From: Acidobacteriota bacterium
Lineage (GTDB): Bacteria; Acidobacteriota; Vicinamibacteria; Vicinamibacterales; UBA823
Direction of reading: 5' to 3'
DNA length: 15,586 bases
NCBI GenBank assembly: GCA_002720285.1
Contig: PBHT01000008.1
Location: 32,983 to 48,568, forward strand
The position numbers were made by a program, and so were the translations under genes. This document shows positions 1 to 6,052 of this stretch, in pieces (position 1 is the stretch's first letter; the number at the start of each line of letters is the position of its first letter). The notes under the pieces are model-generated. The model worked only from the letters and a program-made list of their open reading frames with translations, had not been told where the DNA came from and did not search any database.

Positions 1-522
1 GGTCCATTGGTTGCTGCAGTCGTCGTCCTAAATCCCGACCGGCACATTCCTGGTGTTTGTGACTCAAAGCTTTTATCTGCCTCGGCTCGCGAGTGTCTGT
101 ATGAAGAAATCGTTTCATTGGCAGACGGGTGGAGCGTTGGTTGGGCGAGTCCCTTGGTCATTGATAAGTTAAATGTTCACCAGGCAACGTTCGCTGCGAT
201 GCGGGACGCGGTGATGGGTTTAGTGACGCTTCCTGATTTTGTACTTGTAGACGGTTTCTGTATTCCAAACCTTGAGTTACCGCAACGTCATATTATCGGT
301 GGCGATCGTCGGTGTTCGGCTATTGCTGCCGCCTCAATTGTTGCTAAAGTTACACGAGATCGTCACATGAGACTTTTGCACGAACGAGATCCCCGCTACG
401 GCTTCGACCGACATAAAGGCTACCCAACAGCAAAGCATCTTGCTGCTATCAGTTGCCACGGTTATTCGACGGTGCATCGACGCTCATTCCACTGTTCGTC
501 GCTGAGTGACGTGCCGCACTGA
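1..522 (+). CDS. rnhB: Ribonuclease HII, 5'-truncated by window edge
   Basis: Cytosolic endonuclease that cleaves the RNA strand of RNA/DNA hybrids and removes ribonucleotides misincorporated in DNA. The frame is open from base 1 and reads GPLVAAVVVL, which in the family directly follows the N-terminal DEAGRG motif. The first catalytic Asp and Glu therefore lie just outside the window. Remaining family marks are the VDG aspartate (FVLVDGF), the block SAIAAASIVAKVTRDRHM carrying the last acidic metal ligand, and the C-terminal YGFDRHKGYPT and HRRSF motifs. About 173 residues are visible, so little is missing. An internal TTG at position 7 is not the true start. The next gene begins about 190 bases downstream on the same strand. 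Confidence 0.93.
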   Translation, partial: GPLVAAVVVLNPDRHIPGVCDSKLLSASARECLYEEIVSLADGWSVGWASPLVIDKLNVHQATFAAMRDAVMGLVTLPDFVLVDGFCIPNLELPQRHIIGGDRRCSAIAAASIVAKVTRDRHMRLLHERDPRYGFDRHKGYPTAKHLAAISCHGYSTVHRRSFHCSSLSDVPH

Positions 523-710
523 TCTCGAGGTGTTACTTCTTTTGATCTGTAGTGACCTCTCTAGTGTTTCAAGTGTAATGCCCTCCTGTAATGGACTTGG
601 TGGCTTGTTCGATAACCATGGCTATTTGTTGTAACGCCGGTTGACTCCGGTGATAGGCCCGATGTCGATAGCGGTATTAAGTATTTAGCGAAAGTTGTGA
701 TCGCGTGCTA

Positions 711-1031
711 ATGGGTTCTCCGCTAAGTCGTTGGCTATTTGTTGCTTACTTTCTGGAAGTTGGACTGGTGTTGACTTTCGTTCCGTGGTCGACTTACTGG
801 GATCGGAATCTTCTTAGCGAAGTCATTCCAACGTTAAGAGTGGTCCTTCAAAACAATTATGTTCGGGGCGGTGTGTCAGGAATCGGTCTGATTAATCTTA
901 TTGCTGCCTTTGACGAAATCATGACGGTTATAGCGAATACTCGATTAAATAATGCACCTAATAAATCTGTAGCAGTGTCGGTTCTTGAAGATCCGGTTGA
1001 AGTTATCGAGCCCAGGTCCAATGAATCCTAA
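711..1031 (+). CDS. Small two-helix membrane protein of unknown function
   Basis: Protein of 106 residues that I do not recognise by function. It has an N-terminal hydrophobic helix (WLFVAYFLEVGLVLTFVPW, about residues 6-24), a short loop with STYWDRN, and a second hydrophobic stretch (GGVSGIGLINLIAAF, about residues 53-67), followed by a polar, acidic C-terminus. This suggests an inner-membrane hairpin protein. Small proteins with a similar W-S-x-x-W-x-R-N / VRGGVSGIGLINL pattern occur, as I recall, as conserved hypotheticals in Acidobacteriota. ATG 711 was preferred over GTG 705; neither has a good ribosome binding site. Its 3' end overlaps the ThiE-family ORF by 11 bases, so the two are probably translationally coupled. 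Confidence 0.7.
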   Translation: MGSPLSRWLFVAYFLEVGLVLTFVPWSTYWDRNLLSEVIPTLRVVLQNNYVRGGVSGIGLINLIAAFDEIMTVIANTRLNNAPNKSVAVSVLEDPVEVIEPRSNES

Positions 1032-1728
1032 GGGTGAAACGTTATCAACGCGTGGTCCGCTCATCTGTCTTGTTACCGATCGTCAACGCTTGTCTCCAGG
1101 GGATTCACTGGATTGTCAGGTTAATAATCTCGTTACCTTCGTAACTTCGGCGGCAGAAGCTGGAATCGGAGTTGTTCAGGTGCGTGAACGAGATTTATCT
1201 GGACGGGTACTGACGTCGCTCGTTTCGCAATGCGTTAAAGCTACGGCCGGCAGTGCCATGCATGTTGTCGTGAACGATCGTGCTGATGTTGCACTTGCGA
1301 GTGGTGCGGCGGGCGTTCACCTTCGTGAGGACTCCGTCAAGGCAGAACGAGTCCGTACGATCAGTCCTCCTTCGTGGTTGGTGAGTCGTGCAGTTCACGA
1401 TTCATCGAGGGTGCTATCAATGTCCTCAACCTTGGACTATTTGGTCTTCGGTACTGTATTTCCGAGCCCTTCCAAGGCTATGACAGATGTGCCGGCAGGT
1501 CTTGGTGTACTTGAGAGGGTGATTAGTCAGAGTGAGATACCCGTGGTGGCCATTGGGGGCGTTAACGAGGATCGCCTCAAGAAAGTGTGGATGGCAGGTG
1601 CTGCGGGCTTTGCTGGTATTGGTCTATTCATTGAATCGGCTAGGGCAGGTTCTACTTGGACCGCTGGCCTCACTAATCTTGTTCAGCGTGTGCGACGGTC
1701 GTTTGACAGTGCCAGGTCTCACGTCTAG
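1021..1728 (+). CDS. thiE: Thiamine-phosphate synthase family protein (ThiE/TenI fold)
   Basis: TIM-barrel enzyme family that joins hydroxymethylpyrimidine diphosphate and thiazole phosphate to give thiamine phosphate. Visible in order: LICLVTDRQRL at the first strand, VVQVRERDLSGR, VVNDRADVALASGAAGVHL, REDS with the second acidic metal ligand, VFGTVFPSPSK, and VVAIGGVNEDRL with GAAGFAGIGLF near the end. The N-D of VNDR and the E-D of REDS match the Mg-binding aspartates of ThiE. The usual GQED and G-V-S-x-H segments are altered (LRED; VSRAVHD), so a TenI-like or divergent role is possible. ATG 1021 gives 235 residues; an upstream TTG at 985 is unlikely because it lies deep in the previous gene. 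I see no TPP riboswitch upstream and no other thiamine gene nearby. Confidence 0.82.
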   Translation: MNPKGETLSTRGPLICLVTDRQRLSPGDSLDCQVNNLVTFVTSAAEAGIGVVQVRERDLSGRVLTSLVSQCVKATAGSAMHVVVNDRADVALASGAAGVHLREDSVKAERVRTISPPSWLVSRAVHDSSRVLSMSSTLDYLVFGTVFPSPSKAMTDVPAGLGVLERVISQSEIPVVAIGGVNEDRLKKVWMAGAAGFAGIGLFIESARAGSTWTAGLTNLVQRVRRSFDSARSHV

Positions 1729-1780
1729 AGTATGTAGTTCCAGATCCGACAATGTTCGATTCTGATGGGGATTATTCGTG

Positions 1781-2191
1781 ATGCAGCAAGTAGACATTGG
1801 GACTCGGTTGCGAGAGGCGCGGGAGGCGCGTGGCTTAACCCTTGATGAGATTGTGGCAACCACAAGGATTGCTATTGGAACGCTTAGATCCTTAGAGCGT
1901 AATGAGATCGATTGTTTACCGAAGGGTATTTTCTTTAGGTCATTTGTGCGTTCGTACGCGACAGAGGTTGGTCTTGATCCCGAGGCGACGTTACAAGAGT
2001 TTTTGTTAGCACACCCTATCGATGGCCTGGTTGCGGGAGGTCCACGAGCAGCCGATCGTCAAGAGGGAGATCATATTTTTGAAAATCATCGAGAGATGGC
2101 TAGAGTGTGGGTCACACTTACGGCTTTTAGCCTTCCGCTTATTGGCTTAATAATCTATTTTAGTTTTGTTGGATTAGGTTCACCGACTTAA
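1781..2191 (+). CDS. RodZ-like protein, N-terminal HTH and membrane half
   Basis: Protein of 136 residues with an N-terminal RodZ/XRE-type helix-turn-helix (about residues 7-66: GTRLREAREARGLTLDEI, ALERNE-like SLERNEIDCLP, FVRSYATEVGLD) and one membrane helix (about 109-131, VTLTAFSLPLIGLIIYF). RodZ couples MreB filaments to the membrane and the wall-synthesis machinery through this HTH. The frame ends at TAA 2189-2191, just after the membrane helix, where full-length relatives continue into a periplasmic linker and DUF4115 domain. That missing domain follows in the same frame (see 2255-2545). A GGGGA purine run at 1767-1771 fits either GTG 1778 or ATG 1781. This is either a nonsense mutant, a sequencing error, or a genuine split gene. 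Confidence 0.8.
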   Translation: MQQVDIGTRLREAREARGLTLDEIVATTRIAIGTLRSLERNEIDCLPKGIFFRSFVRSYATEVGLDPEATLQEFLLAHPIDGLVAGGPRAADRQEGDHIFENHREMARVWVTLTAFSLPLIGLIIYFSFVGLGSPT

Positions 2192-2254
2192 AATGATTTA
2201 GCACAGACATCGAAACCCACGGATGTCGTTGGGTCGATTGGCGAGGTCGCATTT

Positions 2255-2545
2255 GTGGAGACTTCGCTTTCGACTCGCGAAGGTGCGTTGCTAATCGACA
2301 TTGAGCCGCAGGGTCCTTGTTGGGTGCAATTGACTATTGATGGTGAGCGCGTAATTTCTAGGTTGATACAATCCGGTGAAAGCCTTCAGGTTGAGGCGGA
2401 TAATGAGATTGTCATTAACGTCTCTGATGCTGGCGCCTTCAGGTTTACGCTAAACGGTCGCGCTGGGAGACGACTGGGCACAGCGCGCGAGATTGTCACC
2501 GTATTGATCAACCGTGATAACTACCGCGACTACCTGGTGTCATAG
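2255..2545 (+). CDS. DUF4115-like C-terminal domain of RodZ, detached by a stop codon
   Basis: Encodes up to 96 residues resembling the RodZ periplasmic beta-domain: PCWVQLTIDGERVI, then a Leu-Ile-x-S-G-E-S turn, then VSDAGAFRFTLNGRAGRRLG and REIVTVLINRDN. It is in the same frame as the HTH half at 1781-2191. Between TAA 2189-2191 and GTG 2255 there are 21 sense codons and no second stop, which look like an ordinary polar linker (NDLAQTSKPTDVVGSIGEV). GTG 2255 has a GAGG at 2243-2246 with an 8-base gap, so independent translation is conceivable. A product started here would have no membrane anchor or export signal and would stay cytosolic. The likeliest reading is the second half of one interrupted rodZ-like gene. 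Confidence 0.65.
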   Translation: METSLSTREGALLIDIEPQGPCWVQLTIDGERVISRLIQSGESLQVEADNEIVINVSDAGAFRFTLNGRAGRRLGTAREIVTVLINRDNYRDYLVS

Positions 2546-2566
2546 TGGCGTAGTTGCCCAACTCGA

Positions 2567-2624
2567 TGGTGTGAACACCACGACACCTTATTTATTGCTT
2601 CAGAGACTATTTAATAGAATAGTC
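2567..2624. repeat. Two short inverted repeats between convergent genes
   Basis: The gap between the + strand RodZ region and the - strand gene at 2660 contains TGGTGT-GA-ACACCA (2567-2580) and GACTATT-TAATAG-AATAGTC (2605-2624, 7-bp perfect arms, 6-base loop). They lie where transcription from both sides should end, so they may help bidirectional termination. Neither is followed by a clear U-tract on either strand, so the terminator reading is only an inference. Confidence 0.35.
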
Positions 2625-2659
2625 GACATCCTGTTTCTCGAGTATCAATAGCACATCTT

Positions 2660-2881
2660 TTACCGGTGTTTGGCGCGGCGTTTTTTCGCCAGAGTCCACT
2701 CGGTTCGTAACTGCGATAGGCCGTCCATATACACTGCTGCTTTTTGACGTGCACTCTCTGTCGGCAGCGACTTGAGTAGCTCGACGGCTTTATTCACGTT
2801 GCCCTGAATCGTTCTCGGGGTCGCCTCAAGATACAGCTTCCGTATTTGCCTGACGTTATTCCTTGTAACCGTGGGAGCCAT
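2660..2881 (-). CDS. Small basic conserved hypothetical protein
   Basis: Protein of 73 residues, function unknown. It is predicted to be largely helical and soluble, with no signal peptide, no membrane helix and no cysteine. The central part (TPRTIQGNVNKAVELLKSLP, then ARQKAAVYMDGLSQLRTEW) looks like a constrained core, and the C-terminus is strongly basic (KKRRAKHR), which could bind nucleic acid or ribosomes. It starts 20 bases after the GHMP kinase stop on the same strand and probably shares its transcript. No Shine-Dalgarno sequence precedes the ATG; the upstream bases are pyrimidine-rich. Coding is supported by the uninterrupted frame with protein-like composition and tight placement, and I recall similar sequences in Acidobacteriota. 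Confidence 0.65.
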   Translation of the reverse strand: MAPTVTRNNVRQIRKLYLEATPRTIQGNVNKAVELLKSLPTESARQKAAVYMDGLSQLRTEWTLAKKRRAKHR

Positions 2882-2901
2882 GACGAGGAAGATGGACGAG
2901 G

Positions 2902-3912
2902 TTATTCTGGTGGTGCCACGCCAAGAGTAATCTGGAGTCCGTTCGTGTCGATGTCACACGGCAGTATCGTTGCACCGCCGTTACTTAATGCGGAGGATAC
3001 AGCGACAGCCTCTGTGGGTTCCGCTAAACTGACGATACATCCTCCTCCGCCCGCTCCACAGACTTTGGCCCCGAGTGCACCAACGCTTCTGGCCTGCTTA
3101 ATGAGATTATCAATAGCAGGGGTGGTAACCCCTGGAGCTAGACGCTTACGTAATTCCCACTCTCGGTTCATCTGATGGCCAACCTCTCGCCAATTGCCAG
3201 CAACCAATGCTGACCGCATAGCTCTGGCAACCAGACAGATTTGTTCAAAATGATCGACAAGGCTCGGTTCTCCATCGATTCTTCTCTTCATGACCTGCCA
3301 GTTGTTAATCCCTGATTGTCTTGAAACGCCACTATAAGCGACGACTAGGCGATCGGCGATCGCAGGAGTATCAACATCGAGAGGCACACGCGTTATTCCT
3401 CCAACTCCCATCTCAATTGCGGAAATACCGCCGTAATAAGCGGGGCGATAGTCCTGTGCACCAGTCGGCACATTGATTACTTGAGCCTCGATGTTCATTG
3501 CGATGTCGAGAAGTTTCTCGGGGGAGAGGTTGAGGCCTCGCCACTTGGTGAATGCGGCGCATGTGGCAACGTTCAGGGCTGAAGACCCAGCGATACCTGC
3601 ACCAATTGGAGAATCACTCTGAATTACGATGTTAAGTCCTTCGCCCTCAAAAAACTCGCTGATGCGTTTTAGCAGGCTCCATGAAGGGTCATCAGGTAGT
3701 TCCGATCGATGTGTAACCTCAATGTGTTTATTGGTGTTGAGGGACCGCAAAACAAGCCTTCGGTCATCACGAGTTTGTAACCAACAGCGGGCTTTAAGAG
3801 TCACGGCAACGTTTATTGTTTGAACATCTGTGTGGTACAGATACAGAGGCCATATGTCTAGGGTGGCGCCGGCAAGGTCGATCCGCATAGGAGCGGACGC
3901 TTTGAGCTGCAC
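2902..3912 (-). CDS. GHMP-family sugar kinase (HddA/galactokinase-like)
   Basis: Cytosolic ATP-dependent small-molecule kinase of 336 residues. All three GHMP motifs are visible: motif 1 SAPMRIDLAGATLDIWPL (6-23), the phosphate-binding glycine loop SPIGAGIAGSSAL (101-113), and the C-terminal GAKVCGAGGGGCIVSL (281-296). A segment PTGAQDYRPAYYGGI (149-163) resembles the G-K-Q-D-Q-Y-A-A-x-x-G-G segment of heptose 7-phosphate kinases, with D154 the likely catalytic acid. This suggests an anomeric sugar kinase rather than a mevalonate or homoserine kinase. No heptose pathway genes (gmhA, gmhB, hddC) are nearby; the divergent neighbours are muropeptide recycling genes, so an amino-sugar substrate is possible but unproven. 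GTG 3912 is the only sensible start, because residue 9 Met would remove part of motif 1. Confidence 0.85.
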   Translation of the reverse strand: MQLKASAPMRIDLAGATLDIWPLYLYHTDVQTINVAVTLKARCWLQTRDDRRLVLRSLNTNKHIEVTHRSELPDDPSWSLLKRISEFFEGEGLNIVIQSDSPIGAGIAGSSALNVATCAAFTKWRGLNLSPEKLLDIAMNIEAQVINVPTGAQDYRPAYYGGISAIEMGVGGITRVPLDVDTPAIADRLVVAYSGVSRQSGINNWQVMKRRIDGEPSLVDHFEQICLVARAMRSALVAGNWREVGHQMNREWELRKRLAPGVTTPAIDNLIKQARSVGALGAKVCGAGGGGCIVSLAEPTEAVAVSSALSNGGATILPCDIDTNGLQITLGVAPPE

Positions 3913-3918
3913 TAGCGC

Positions 3919-3926
3919 ATTATAAT
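3919..3926. promoter_or_regulatory. Palindromic -10 element between divergent genes
   Basis: CATTATAATG (3918-3927) is a perfect 10-bp palindrome, so a consensus TATAAT occurs on both strands: 3921-3926 for nagZ and 3924-3919 for the GHMP kinase. On the - strand the element ends 6 bases before GTG 3912, which places the predicted transcription start at about the start codon. No good -35 box is visible for either direction. Activity is inferred. Confidence 0.45.
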
Positions 3927-3958
3927 GTGACTACGGGTGAGTTGGGTGTACGGCCCAA

Positions 3959-3976
3959 GTGATCACTAGCTATCAC
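3959..3976. promoter_or_regulatory. 18-bp interrupted palindrome upstream of nagZ, candidate operator
   Basis: GTGAT-CA-CTAG-CT-ATCAC is a palindrome with two mismatched positions per arm, lying 9 bases before the preferred nagZ ATG (3986) and about 33 bp downstream of the shared TATAAT. Size and symmetry fit a dimeric repressor site, but an RNA hairpin at the nagZ initiation region is equally possible. No matching regulator gene is in the window. Confidence 0.35.
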
Positions 3977-3985
3977 AAACGCGAC

Positions 3986-5077
3986 ATGTCACAAACTGCG
4001 TTTCGTCGTCAAGTGGGGCAGTTCGCCATTGTGGGCTTTCATGGCTACACGGTGCCTGACGAACTTCGTATGTTGGTGAAAGAGTTTGATATTGGTGGCG
4101 TTATTTTGTTTTCACGAAATATCGACAGTCCAAATCAGGTTGCTGAACTTACGCGTGAGGTGCAATCGCTTCGACGGGATTGGCCATTGTGGGTCAGCGT
4201 TGACCAAGAGGGTGGTCGAGTCGCTCGCCTTCGCGATCCCTTCACGGAGTGGCCGGCGATGCAAGTACTTGGCAAAAGTCGTGACGCTAATCTAGCCCGC
4301 CGATTTGCATCAGCCCTCGCCTCTGAATTAACTGCTGTCGGTATTACCCTCAACTACGCACCGGTCATGGACCTACACACGAATTCGAAGAATCCTGTCA
4401 TTGGCAACCGTGCAATGTCTGAGGATCCGGCCATTGTTTCAACACTCGGAGTTTCGATCATTGAAACCTTGCAGTCAGGGGGACTCGCTGCTTGTGCTAA
4501 GCACTTTCCAGGACACGGTGACACTAGTCAGGACTCGCACCATGAACTACCAATCCTCGACATCGATTTGGCGTGTTTGGACAAGCGGGAGTTAGTTCCA
4601 TTTCGTGCGGCGATTGGCGCTGATGTTGCGTCGGTTATGACTGGGCATTTGCTAGTTCGGAGTCTCGATGAAGTTCGGCCCGCGACGCTATCACGGCGGG
4701 TAGTGCACGATCTGCTCAGGGGTGAATTGAATTATGGTGGCTTGGTTGTGACGGACGATATGGAAATGAAGGCGATAACAGGGAGGTACGGCATAGAGGA
4801 GGCTGCTGTGGAAGCTGTTGGCGCTACTGTCGACCTGCTGCTGTTGTGCGGGACCGATACAGCGAGTCATGTCGGTGTGCTAGAAGCTCTGATACACGCG
4901 GCGGAGCAGGGTAGCTTGGCAATGCACGACCTGGAGAATTCTCTCGGACGGCATCGGAAAGTGAAGGAGCGGTATTTAACAAAGTTACCGTTGAGAAGGC
5001 CTAAAGGTCGTATCGAAGATTGGATCGGGCGTAAGGAATACAGGATGATTGCCGAGGAAATAGCTCATCATGCCTGA
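3986..5077 (+). CDS. nagZ: Beta-N-acetylhexosaminidase NagZ (GH3)
   Basis: Cytosolic glycoside hydrolase family 3 enzyme that removes GlcNAc from GlcNAc-1,6-anhydroMurNAc-peptides during peptidoglycan recycling. From ATG 3986 it is 363 residues, near the usual ~340. Signatures in order: FDIGGVILFSRNI, SVDQEGGRVARLRDPF (about 71-86), YAPVMDLHTNSKNPVIGNR, the NagZ-type acid/base loop KHFPGHGDTSQDSHHELP (172-189), and GLVVTDDMEMKAI with the nucleophilic Asp at about residue 257. No signal peptide is seen. ATG 3986 is preferred over GTG 3959, which would add nine residues and lie inside the palindrome; neither has a strong ribosome binding site. It heads a + strand operon with ldcA, mpl, pxpB and pxpC, and is divergent from the GHMP kinase. 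Confidence 0.95.
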   Translation: MSQTAFRRQVGQFAIVGFHGYTVPDELRMLVKEFDIGGVILFSRNIDSPNQVAELTREVQSLRRDWPLWVSVDQEGGRVARLRDPFTEWPAMQVLGKSRDANLARRFASALASELTAVGITLNYAPVMDLHTNSKNPVIGNRAMSEDPAIVSTLGVSIIETLQSGGLAACAKHFPGHGDTSQDSHHELPILDIDLACLDKRELVPFRAAIGADVASVMTGHLLVRSLDEVRPATLSRRVVHDLLRGELNYGGLVVTDDMEMKAITGRYGIEEAAVEAVGATVDLLLLCGTDTASHVGVLEALIHAAEQGSLAMHDLENSLGRHRKVKERYLTKLPLRRPKGRIEDWIGRKEYRMIAEEIAHHA

Positions 5078-5135
5078 CGGTGTTCTGAATGAACTTGATG
5101 TCAGCGTAATCCGCAGTAGGTTGCGCGAATGCTAA
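5070..5135 (+). CDS. Possible 21-codon mini-ORF bridging nagZ and ldcA
   Basis: An ATG at 5070 overlaps the nagZ stop (5075-5077), and its frame runs 21 codons to TAA 5133-5135, which overlaps the ldcA start ATG (5129). The peptide would be MPDGVLNELDVSVIRSRLRE plus Cys. A GAGGA lies at 5054-5058, 11 bases before the ATG. I do not recognise the peptide. It may act only as a translational bridge that keeps ribosomes on the mRNA across a 51-base gap, or it may be chance. Confidence 0.25.
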   Translation: MPDGVLNELDVSVIRSRLREC

Positions 5136-6052
5136 AACCCAAGGCTTTAAGTCCAGGTGACCGTCTGGCGATCGTTGCCCCAGCAAGTGGATTCGACCGT
5201 TCGGAGTTTGAGCTTGGTCTTGCCGAATTGCGAGTGCTCGGATTCGACCCAGTTTATGACGAGAGTATTTTCGATCGACGTGTCTACGTTGCTGGCGAGG
5301 CCTCAGAACGAGCTGAGGCGTTCCGCAAGGCTTGGCTTGATCCTGACATTGCCGGTCTGGTTGGGGCGCGAGGAGGCTATGGGAGTGTTCAACTGCTCCC
5401 GTGGCTTACCCCAAACGAATTACAACGAAGACCGAAGGTGTTCCTCGGTTACAGCGATTTAACTAGCTTGCTTGTACATCTTACGACCGGATGTGGCGTG
5501 GTCGGGTTCCACGGTCCCACGGTCGTTGGACGTCTGTCTAGGGGTGAAGGAGCTTATGACCGTGAGTCTCTGAAGCGAGTGACGATGGTAGCAGAACCAT
5601 TCGGGGAACTCTCGCCTGATAGTCTTGAGATTCTGAATCCTGGTGAAGCCGTGGGGACTCTCCTCGGAGGCACTCTGACCCAGCTCGTGGCTTCACTGGG
5701 TACGCCATATGCGTTTGCACCCCAGAAACCGTTCTTGCTATTCATCGACGAGATCGGCGAGCGTCCGTACCGACTCGATCGCATGTTAACCCAATTGCGA
5801 TTGAGCGGTCTCTTAAGTGCGGCCTCAGGAGTTATATGGGGTGAGTTACCAAGTTGCGATGAACCGGCCGGCGAACCAACGGCCAGGGCGACGGTTGCTG
5901 ATTTACTTTCAGATTTTTGGGGCCCTGTTGTGTTCGGCTTTCCTTCTGGTCATACACGGGGGTCGGCGATTACCTTGCCGTTCGGTGTGCGTGCTCGGCT
6001 CAGCACAGAAAGTAGGCCACGTTTAGTTATTGAGGAGGCGGCGGTTTCGTGA
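5129..6052 (+). CDS. ldcA: LD-carboxypeptidase (peptidase S66 family)
   Basis: Cytosolic serine peptidase that removes the terminal D-Ala from the L-Ala-gamma-D-Glu-mDAP-D-Ala tetrapeptide of recycled muropeptides, giving the tripeptide used by Mpl. At 307 residues it has the normal family length. Visible marks: LSPGDRLAIVAPAS at the start, GLVGARGGYGSVQLLPWL (77-94), the nucleophile motif FLGYSDLTSLL (Ser109), GFHGPTV, the acidic segment LLFIDEIGERPYRLDRML (Glu208 or Glu211 as catalytic Glu), and GFPSGHT with the likely catalytic His275. The Ser-Glu-His triad is therefore intact. Start ATG 5129 is preceded by TAGG at 5117-5120. Its last four bases (GTGA) overlap the mpl start, which implies coupled translation with the next recycling enzyme. 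Confidence 0.95.
   Translation: MLKPKALSPGDRLAIVAPASGFDRSEFELGLAELRVLGFDPVYDESIFDRRVYVAGEASERAEAFRKAWLDPDIAGLVGARGGYGSVQLLPWLTPNELQRRPKVFLGYSDLTSLLVHLTTGCGVVGFHGPTVVGRLSRGEGAYDRESLKRVTMVAEPFGELSPDSLEILNPGEAVGTLLGGTLTQLVASLGTPYAFAPQKPFLLFIDEIGERPYRLDRMLTQLRLSGLLSAASGVIWGELPSCDEPAGEPTARATVADLLSDFWGPVVFGFPSGHTRGSAITLPFGVRARLSTESRPRLVIEEAAVS

Noticed and set aside
523..704. Possible promoter (TTGACT at 641-646) or terminator after rnhB
   Set aside because: No acceptable -10 lies at normal spacing, and the only hairpin arms (GAGGT/ACCTC) are 5 bp without a U-tract.
985..1020. TTG 985 as the thiE start and TPP riboswitch upstream
   Set aside because: Position 985 lies inside the preceding gene with no ribosome binding site, and no THI-box-like sequence is recognisable in the upstream coding region.
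729..1031. Possible toxin or phage holin because of small size and two membrane helices
   Set aside because: There is no partner antitoxin or lysis gene; it lies among housekeeping genes and has a conserved-looking polar loop unlike holins.
2846..3175. Open frame of 109 codons on the + strand opposite the GHMP kinase and small gene
   Set aside because: It is antisense to two better supported genes; the kinase motifs are unambiguous on the other strand, and this translation is proline-rich with no family features.
3959..3985. GTG 3959 as the nagZ start
   Set aside because: It adds nine unconserved residues that lie in a palindromic sequence; ATG 3986 sits a normal distance before the NagZ core.
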